Source: Marisediminitalea lipolytica
Lineage (GTDB): Bacteria; Pseudomonadota; Gammaproteobacteria; Enterobacterales; Alteromonadaceae
Length of the DNA stretch: 64,000 nucleotides
Assembly: GCF_001758465.1 (NCBI RefSeq)
Contig: NZ_MJIC01000015.1
Coordinates: 434,001-498,000 of the forward strand
Direction: 5' to 3'
Below the pieces are notes generated by a model, which worked only from the letters and a program-made list of their open reading frames with translations, was not told the DNA's origin and searched no databases. Positions 58,890-64,000 of this stretch are shown piece by piece. A program made the translations under genes and the position numbers. Each line of letters opens with the position of its first letter. Position 1 is the first letter of the stretch.

Positions 58890-59750
58890 CTAAGAGTGTT
58901 GTTTAATCCAGGTAACGATTTCTGACCACAGCGGTAAACCCTGTCTGGAAAAATAGCTCATATGACCCAGATGGCGTAAACCATGCTCCTGAGGATGGAT
59001 AATCTTGTTAGTAACGTTAAGGTTTTTATAAACGCTGAGGATATCGTCCATATTGGCTTGTGGGGAGATTTCATCGTCAGTCGCTCTTATCCATAGCGCA
59101 GGCTGAGTGAGCTGGTCGTAATAGTGCTGCTTAATATGTGTGCCGAATTCGGTTTTGGCATAACCCTGTCCATTGCACCAGCGTCGCCACTGAGCGCCGA
59201 CCCCTTTAGGCAATGGTTCGCCCATGCCCATCCAGTGCGACTGCGTTCGGCCAAACAGCGCGTTGGTGACAGGAATAAACACATTCATGTAAAACCACGC
59301 CTGGTATTTATAATTGCCGGTAAAGTTACGCAGGCAACCCGAGGAGCTGCCATAGGTAATTAAAGTGGTTAACTCTGTGGCGTTTGCCATTAAGCCAGCC
59401 AGCTGACCACCGGCACTATGGCCAATCAAATGGGTAGGCAAGGCCGGAAATTGCTGCTGTAACCAAGCCAGTGTTGCCGGCATGTCTTTTTGCCCCCAGT
59501 CCTGTAACAGTGTTTCCCCCATGATTTTATGGTCTTTAGGGGAGGCGCCAATTCCACGGTTATCAAAGGTCAGCACGGCGATGTTCTGTTCGGCAAGAAA
59601 CTGTGCAAAACGGGCGTAAAATCCTTGTTTAATCCCGGTTGCAGGGGCGATCATCACGGCCGCAATGGGGGCAACCTTAGAACGATAAAGTAAACCTGAT
59701 AACTGCACATCATCGGTACAGTTAATGGTGACAGCGTGGGTAGTAAGCAT
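58890..59750 (-). CDS. Alpha/beta-fold hydrolase
   Basis: 286-residue soluble hydrolase. Oxyanion region APATGIKQGFYARFAQFLAE and DNRGIGAS; nucleophile GHSAGG (IGHSAGGQLAGLM); acid in RATDDEISP; base in RHLGHMSYF. It resembles the serine-aminopeptidase/UCP037442-type predicted acyl hydrolases. Substrate unknown. No signal peptide. Stands alone between the sRNA locus and the arg cluster. Confidence 0.82.
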   Translation of the reverse strand: MLTTHAVTINCTDDVQLSGLLYRSKVAPIAAVMIAPATGIKQGFYARFAQFLAEQNIAVLTFDNRGIGASPKDHKIMGETLLQDWGQKDMPATLAWLQQQFPALPTHLIGHSAGGQLAGLMANATELTTLITYGSSSGCLRNFTGNYKYQAWFYMNVFIPVTNALFGRTQSHWMGMGEPLPKGVGAQWRRWCNGQGYAKTEFGTHIKQHYYDQLTQPALWIRATDDEISPQANMDDILSVYKNLNVTNKIIHPQEHGLRHLGHMSYFSRQGLPLWSEIVTWIKQHS

Positions 59751-59833
59751 AAATGGCCTTCTGGTCTAACCAGTTAATTTGCCATTATAACGATTTGTTT
59801 ACATTTGAAAAGTGGCGGTAGGGAATAATCAAA

Positions 59834-59866
59834 CTGTACCAGAATGCATAACCATATCTGGTACAG
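59834..59866 (-). terminator. Terminator of the arg operon
   Basis: Perfect 10-bp stem CTGTACCAGA (59834-59843) with TCTGGTACAG (59857-59866). On the minus strand it is followed by TTTGATTATT, 9 bases after the argA stop. Confidence 0.7.
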
Positions 59867-59875
59867 GCTGATAAA

Positions 59876-61189
59876 TTACTCAATATCCAGCGTGTAAACT
59901 TTGGATTTGCGCTGGAAGTTATACAGCTCTTTTTTCTGCGCGGGCAGGGCATCCACAGTAGCCGCTTTAAAGCCCTGATCCAAAAACCAGTGCCCGGTAA
60001 CAGTGGTGAGCACAAATAATCGTTGGATACCGGCCGCGATCGCGCGCTCGCGTACCTCATCCAGAATACGCTCGCCACGGTTTTTACCACGGTAATCAGG
60101 ATGAGTGGCCACACAAGCCAGCTCAGCAGAGCCGTCATCCGGATAAAGATACAAAGCGGCGCAGGCGATGATCATGCCGTCACGTTCAATCACGATAAAC
60201 TGATGAATCTCGTTTTCTAAACGCTCACGAGAACGCTTCACCAGCACACCGCTTTCTTCCAGTGGCTTGATCAGATTAAGAATACCGCCGACATCATCGA
60301 TAGTGGCTTCACGCAGCTGTTCATAGTGATTTTCCATTACCAGTGAACCGGCGCCGTCGCGGGTGAACAGTTCCTGTAGCAGGGCACCGTCGGTTTCGTA
60401 ACTTACGCAGTGAGCGCGCGGTATACCGGCGGCGATGCTGGTGGTCAGGGCGCGGATAACCGTATCTTCGGTCATCAGTTCACCGTCCCGGTGTAACTGT
60501 TCCAGCACGGTACGCTCAATGGTTCGGATCAGCTTACCGTCTTTACGGAAGATGCCCGAGTAGTTTGAAAACACCACGAGCTTATCGGCTTTTAGTGCAA
60601 TAGCGGCCTGGGTGGCAACATCTTCGTGCGATAAGTTAAATACCTCTCCGGTAGAGGAGTAGCCCATTGGCGACAGTAGTACTATGGAACCGTCGTTAAG
60701 GTGATCGTTAATACCATTGGTATCGATTCGACGGACCTGGCCGGTGTTTTCAAAATCCACACCGTCGAGCACGCCCATCGGTTTGGCAACCACCAGATTG
60801 CCGGTACACACACGAATATGTGCGCCGTGCATCGGTGAGTTGGGCAGACCCATGGTCAGTAAGGCTTCGATATGGCAACGCACAGAACCCGCCGCGTCTT
60901 TAACACATTCCAGCGTTTCTTTATCGGTAATGCGTACTTCATGACTAAAGCGTGGCTCGGTTTTACGCAGCGCCACACGCTGATCAATTTGTGGCCGTGC
61001 ACCGTGCACCAGCACTAAGCGCACGCCAAGACTGCTTAGCAGCGCGATGTCCTGAATAATATGCGGAAAATTATCGTCTTCAATGGCCTCACCACCAAAC
61101 ATCAGCACAAAGGTTTTACCCCGGTGTGCATTGATGTAAGGGGCGGAGCTTCTGAATAACCCAATACTTTCGTGATGCGATAGCACCAT
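59876..61189 (-). CDS. argA: Amino-acid N-acetyltransferase (N-acetylglutamate synthase)
   Basis: First step of arginine synthesis. 437 residues: an amino-acid-kinase-like N-terminal domain (about 1-290; FVLMFGGEAIEDDNFPHII, VLVHGARPQID) that binds arginine for feedback control, and a C-terminal GNAT domain (about 295-430; LACVATHPDYRGKNRGERIL acetyl-CoA loop). In several marine genera the acetyltransferase is instead a short domain fused to ArgH; here ArgH and a full ArgA are separate, 6 bp apart. Confidence 0.95.
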   Translation of the reverse strand: MVLSHHESIGLFRSSAPYINAHRGKTFVLMFGGEAIEDDNFPHIIQDIALLSSLGVRLVLVHGARPQIDQRVALRKTEPRFSHEVRITDKETLECVKDAAGSVRCHIEALLTMGLPNSPMHGAHIRVCTGNLVVAKPMGVLDGVDFENTGQVRRIDTNGINDHLNDGSIVLLSPMGYSSTGEVFNLSHEDVATQAAIALKADKLVVFSNYSGIFRKDGKLIRTIERTVLEQLHRDGELMTEDTVIRALTTSIAAGIPRAHCVSYETDGALLQELFTRDGAGSLVMENHYEQLREATIDDVGGILNLIKPLEESGVLVKRSRERLENEIHQFIVIERDGMIIACAALYLYPDDGSAELACVATHPDYRGKNRGERILDEVRERAIAAGIQRLFVLTTVTGHWFLDQGFKAATVDALPAQKKELYNFQRKSKVYTLDIE

Positions 61190-61195
61190 GGTTTG

Positions 61196-62578
61196 TTATC
61201 CCAGCTTATCCATATTTTCCAGTTCCTGGTACAGTGCCTTGGTTACCGTTTCGGCACTGGTTCCGCCCAGAATATTGCGTTTGTCCACGCCATACTCCAG
61301 CTGTAGAACCGGATAAACATCTTCGTCAATATCGCTGCACACGGACTGCAGCTGTTCTAATGATAAGTCTTCGATCGGGGCGTTGTGTTCCAGCGCCAGT
61401 AAAACAACCTGACCAGAAATATCATGGGCCGTTCTGAACGGAATGCCTTTACCTACCAGATAATCGGCCAGTTCGGTGGCATTGGAGTAGCCCTGAGCAG
61501 CGGCAATACGACAACGTTCTTCGTTGAGTGCCAGGCTATCGAGTACTTCGCAGGCGATGCATAAACAGCAGTGCCACTGGTTAACCGCGTCGAAAGCGCC
61601 TTCTTTGTCTTCCTGCATATCTTTGTTATACGCAAGAGGCAGCCCTTTCATGGTCACCAGTAATGCCTGTAAATGACCAAATACACGGCCACATTTACCG
61701 CGTAATAATTCAAGCGCATCCGGGTTTTTCTTCTGCGGCATCAGCGACGAACCTGAGGTTACACTGTCGCCCAGTTGCAGGAAGCCCGCTTCGCCTGAGT
61801 TGTAAAAAATTAAATCTTCAGCCAGGCGCGACAGGTGCATCATGCTGGTGCTGGCAGTAAATAACAGCTCCAGTACGAAATCACGGTCTGATACGGCATC
61901 AAGGCTGTTCAGACACGGGCTGGTAAAGCCAAGTTGCTCAGCAATTTCATGACGGTCAACCGGATAGGTAGTCCCCGCCAGAGCACCAGAGCCCAGCGGA
62001 CACTGATTCATCCGCGCATGCAGATCGTTAAGGCGGCTTAAGTCGCGCTTAAACATTTCCACGTAGGCTAAGCACCAGTGTGGGAAGCGAATGGGCTGCG
62101 CGCGCTGTAAGTGCGTGTAACCCGGGATAATCGCTTGCTGGTGGCGGCTCGCCGTATGTAACAGACTGCGTACCACAGCCGTTACATCGGTTTTTAATGA
62201 TTCAATGTGGGTACGGCACCACAAACGGAAATCCGTTGCGACCTGGTCGTTACGACTACGGCCGGTGTGCAGCTTACGCCCCACATCGCCGAGTTTGTCG
62301 ATCAGCGCCGCTTCTACGAAGCTGTGAATGTCTTCTTCGCCGCTGGCGTTAAAGTCGATTTCACCGGCTTCCGCCTGGGCTTTCAATTCGCTGAGCGCAG
62401 CTTCTAACTGCTGCTGTTCTTCGCTGGTCAGCACGCCGGCTTTAGCCAGTGCGCGGGACCATACGATTGAGCCTTCCATATCCTGAGCGGCCATAGCCTG
62501 GTCAAAGGGTAAAGAATCATTGACCTGGCGGAACATGTTACTGCTGCCGGCAGCGAACCGGCCTCCCCACAATGCCAT
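61196..62578 (-). CDS. argH: Argininosuccinate lyase
   Basis: Last step of arginine synthesis, releasing fumarate. 460 residues, fumarase/aspartase superfamily. Signatures LHTGRSRNDQVATDFRLW, GYTHLQRAQPI and SSLMPQKKNPDALELLRGK. No C-terminal GNAT extension. 2 bp after argG. Confidence 0.97.
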   Translation of the reverse strand: MALWGGRFAAGSSNMFRQVNDSLPFDQAMAAQDMEGSIVWSRALAKAGVLTSEEQQQLEAALSELKAQAEAGEIDFNASGEEDIHSFVEAALIDKLGDVGRKLHTGRSRNDQVATDFRLWCRTHIESLKTDVTAVVRSLLHTASRHQQAIIPGYTHLQRAQPIRFPHWCLAYVEMFKRDLSRLNDLHARMNQCPLGSGALAGTTYPVDRHEIAEQLGFTSPCLNSLDAVSDRDFVLELLFTASTSMMHLSRLAEDLIFYNSGEAGFLQLGDSVTSGSSLMPQKKNPDALELLRGKCGRVFGHLQALLVTMKGLPLAYNKDMQEDKEGAFDAVNQWHCCLCIACEVLDSLALNEERCRIAAAQGYSNATELADYLVGKGIPFRTAHDISGQVVLLALEHNAPIEDLSLEQLQSVCSDIDEDVYPVLQLEYGVDKRNILGGTSAETVTKALYQELENMDKLG

Positions 62579-62580
62579 TA

Positions 62581-63789
62581 TTACTCTCCTTGCTTTTTCA
62601 GTGCCGCGATACGGCTTGATAAGCTAAACAGACGGATAAAGCCTTCGGCGTGTTTCTGATCGTAAACATCGTCGGCACCAAAGGTGGCGAAGTCTTCAGA
62701 GTACAGGCTGTTTGGCGACTGACGCTGGGTGACGGTCGCCGAGCCTTTGTAGAGCTTAACCACGATTTCACCAGTAACATACTTGGCAAACGAAGCTGCA
62801 CCGGCAATCAGGGCATCACTCAGCGGGGTGAACCAGCGGCCGTCGTACATAACGTGAGAGAATTCCAGCGCCAGCTGCTCACGATGCTTAAACGAAGCTT
62901 TGTCCAGTACCATGGTCTCCAGCGCTTTGTAAGCTTTAAGCAGTACAGTGCCCCCAGGAGTTTCGTAACAACCACGAGACTTCATGCCCACCAGGCGGTT
63001 TTCCACGATGTCGATACGACCAACGCCATGGGCCGCAGCCAGCTTGTTCAGTTCAACCAGGCCTTCGTATGGAGACACTTCTTTGCCATTAACGTGGGTC
63101 AGAGCACCTTCAAAGAATTTCAGGTTAACGCGTTCTGCCTGATCCGGGGCGTCTTCCGGATCAACGGTCATGGTCCAAACCTGTTTGCTAGGCTCACACC
63201 ATGGATCTTCCAGCTCGCCGCCTTCGTGGGAGATGTGCCATGCATTGGCATCACGGCTGTAGATCTTGGTCGCAGACGCGGTGGTTTTAATATTACGCTC
63301 GGCCAGGTAAGCCAGCAGGTCTTCACGGGAAACCATGTCCCACTCACGCCATGGGGCGATAACCGCCAGATCAGGGGCTAATGCGTTGAAGGCACCTTCA
63401 AAGCGCACCTGGTCATTACCTTTACCAGTACAACCGTGGCACAGGGCATCGGCGCCAACTTTACGGGCGATCTCAACCTGCGCTTTAGCAATAACCGGAC
63501 GTGCCATTGACGTACCTAACAGGTATTCGCCTTCGTAAACTGCACCGGTAGTAATGGTTGGGAATATGTATTCTTTAACGAATTCTTCTTTCAGGTCAAC
63601 GATGTAGCACTCGCTGGCACCGGTGGCGATGGCTTTTTCTTTTAAGCCTTCCAGCTCTTCATCGCCCTGACCAACATCGGCCGCAAACGCGACAACTTCG
63701 CAGTCATAATTTTCTTTTAACCATGGAATGATGGCTGAAGTATCTAAACCGCCTGAATAGGCAAGCACAACTTTATTGATTTTGCGCAT
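62581..63789 (-). CDS. argG: Argininosuccinate synthase
   Basis: ATP-dependent ligation of citrulline and aspartate. 402 residues from the ATG at 63789 (AGGA upstream); the longer frame from 63813 would overlap argF. P-loop-like [15 protein letters not shown], then [15 protein letters not shown] and EGLVELN. Third in the argF-argG-argH-argA order. Confidence 0.97.
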   Translation of the reverse strand: MRKINKVVLAYSGGLDTSAIIPWLKENYDCEVVAFAADVGQGDEELEGLKEKAIATGASECYIVDLKEEFVKEYIFPTITTGAVYEGEYLLGTSMARPVIAKAQVEIARKVGADALCHGCTGKGNDQVRFEGAFNALAPDLAVIAPWREWDMVSREDLLAYLAERNIKTTASATKIYSRDANAWHISHEGGELEDPWCEPSKQVWTMTVDPEDAPDQAERVNLKFFEGALTHVNGKEVSPYEGLVELNKLAAAHGVGRIDIVENRLVGMKSRGCYETPGGTVLLKAYKALETMVLDKASFKHREQLALEFSHVMYDGRWFTPLSDALIAGAASFAKYVTGEIVVKLYKGSATVTQRQSPNSLYSEDFATFGADDVYDQKHAEGFIRLFSLSSRIAALKKQGE

Positions 63790-63802
63790 AATGGTGTCCT
63801 GA

Positions 63803-64000
63803 CTAGGCTCCAAGTAAATGGGTTAAAATAGCGTTTTGGCCGTGCATCCGGTTTTCAGCCTGTTGCATGAGCAGCGATGCATCGCTGTCCATCAGACTGC
63901 CGGTGATTTCCAGGTCACGGTGCGCTGGCTGACAATGCAACACATGGGTTGCACCGGTCAGTTCCATTAATGCTTCGTTAACCTGATACGGCATAAATTT
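63803..64000 (-). CDS. argF: Ornithine carbamoyltransferase, C-terminal part
   Basis: The last 65 or so residues of ornithine carbamoyltransferase, running off the window. The Cys-containing signature is [20 protein letters not shown] (HCLPA in most members, so Leu to Gln next to the catalytic Cys), followed by [14 protein letters not shown]. The stop is 13 bp before argG. Confidence 0.88.
   Translation of the reverse strand, partial: KFMPYQVNEALMELTGATHVLHCQPAHRDLEITGSLMDSDASLLMQQAENRMHGQNAILTHLLGA

Noticed and set aside
62650-63381. 243-codon plus-strand frame
   Set aside because: Lies entirely antisense to argG, whose motifs are unmistakable.

Overview
The window looks like a chromosomal segment of a marine gammaproteobacterium in the order Alteromonadales, most likely Alteromonadaceae (Alteromonas/Salinimonas/Aestuariibacter-like). 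The case rests on gene content and order: pilMNOPQ-aroK-aroB-damX-dam with mrcA divergent from pilM, rpe-trpS-pabA, argF-G-H followed by argA, a 7TMR-DISM/BarA-type hybrid kinase, TorF-type porin, DUF2970 and DUF808 proteins, plus a polyhydroxybutyrate (PHB) locus. Base composition looks even, and I saw no transposase, phage gene, CRISPR array, tRNA or rRNA. It reads as core genome with a few accessory cassettes. The species assignment is inference.

Layout. 1-2105: 3' part of hrpB. 2266-9657: PHB metabolism: phaB on the plus strand; on the minus strand DUF6489-phaC, phaR, a PhaF-like tailed phasin, a small phasin and the intracellular depolymerase phaZ, with a lytic transglycosylase between phaZ and phaB. 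Three near-identical 15-bp palindromes upstream of the phasins are likely PhaR operators. A second palindromic motif is shared by the phaB and phaZ leaders. 9847-12171: PBP1b. 12172-13081: a long noncoding region holding a multi-stem inverted-repeat element and, on the minus strand, a 39-residue membrane peptide gene with its own terminator. 13082-14759: DUF808 protein and a TonB-like single-span protein. 14832-16632: NtrC sites, sigma-54 promoter, glnK and amtB. 16802-21399: gamma-glutamyltransferase, DyP peroxidase, NhaR-like regulator, htpX. 21469-25093: small membrane protein, class III cyclase, hemL and pyrB. 25267-29253: CxxC micro-membrane protein, DUF2982-like protein and hybrid kinase. 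29479-34600: parC, then an H-NOX/GGDEF-EAL two-gene operon.

34658-39260: arginine succinyltransferase genes astC-astA-astD followed by a DUF1338 gene, with ARG-box-like sites upstream. 39620-43274: HDOD protein, pabA, trpS, rpe. 43693-45038: TorF-family porin behind a candidate sigma-54 promoter and NtrC-like site, a small exported protein, and a DUF2970 protein. 45061-54046: dam, damX, aroB, aroK and the type IV pilus operon pilMNOPQ, all minus strand. 54187-58579: PBP1a and malic enzyme. 58717-58882: a candidate sigma-54-driven small RNA. 58890-64000: alpha/beta hydrolase, argA, argH, argG and the 3' end of argF.

Themes. Nitrogen control recurs: glnK-amtB, the TorF porin and the candidate sRNA each carry a -24/-12 type promoter, and arginine is both made (argFGHA) and degraded (ast) here. 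Carbon storage (PHB) and peptidoglycan/pilus assembly (PBP1a, PBP1b, lytic transglycosylase, DamX, PilMNOPQ) are the other main functions. The observations most worth following are the sRNA, the structured element at 12253-12459, the PHB regulatory motifs, the H-NOX/c-di-GMP operon with altered motifs, and several small membrane proteins.
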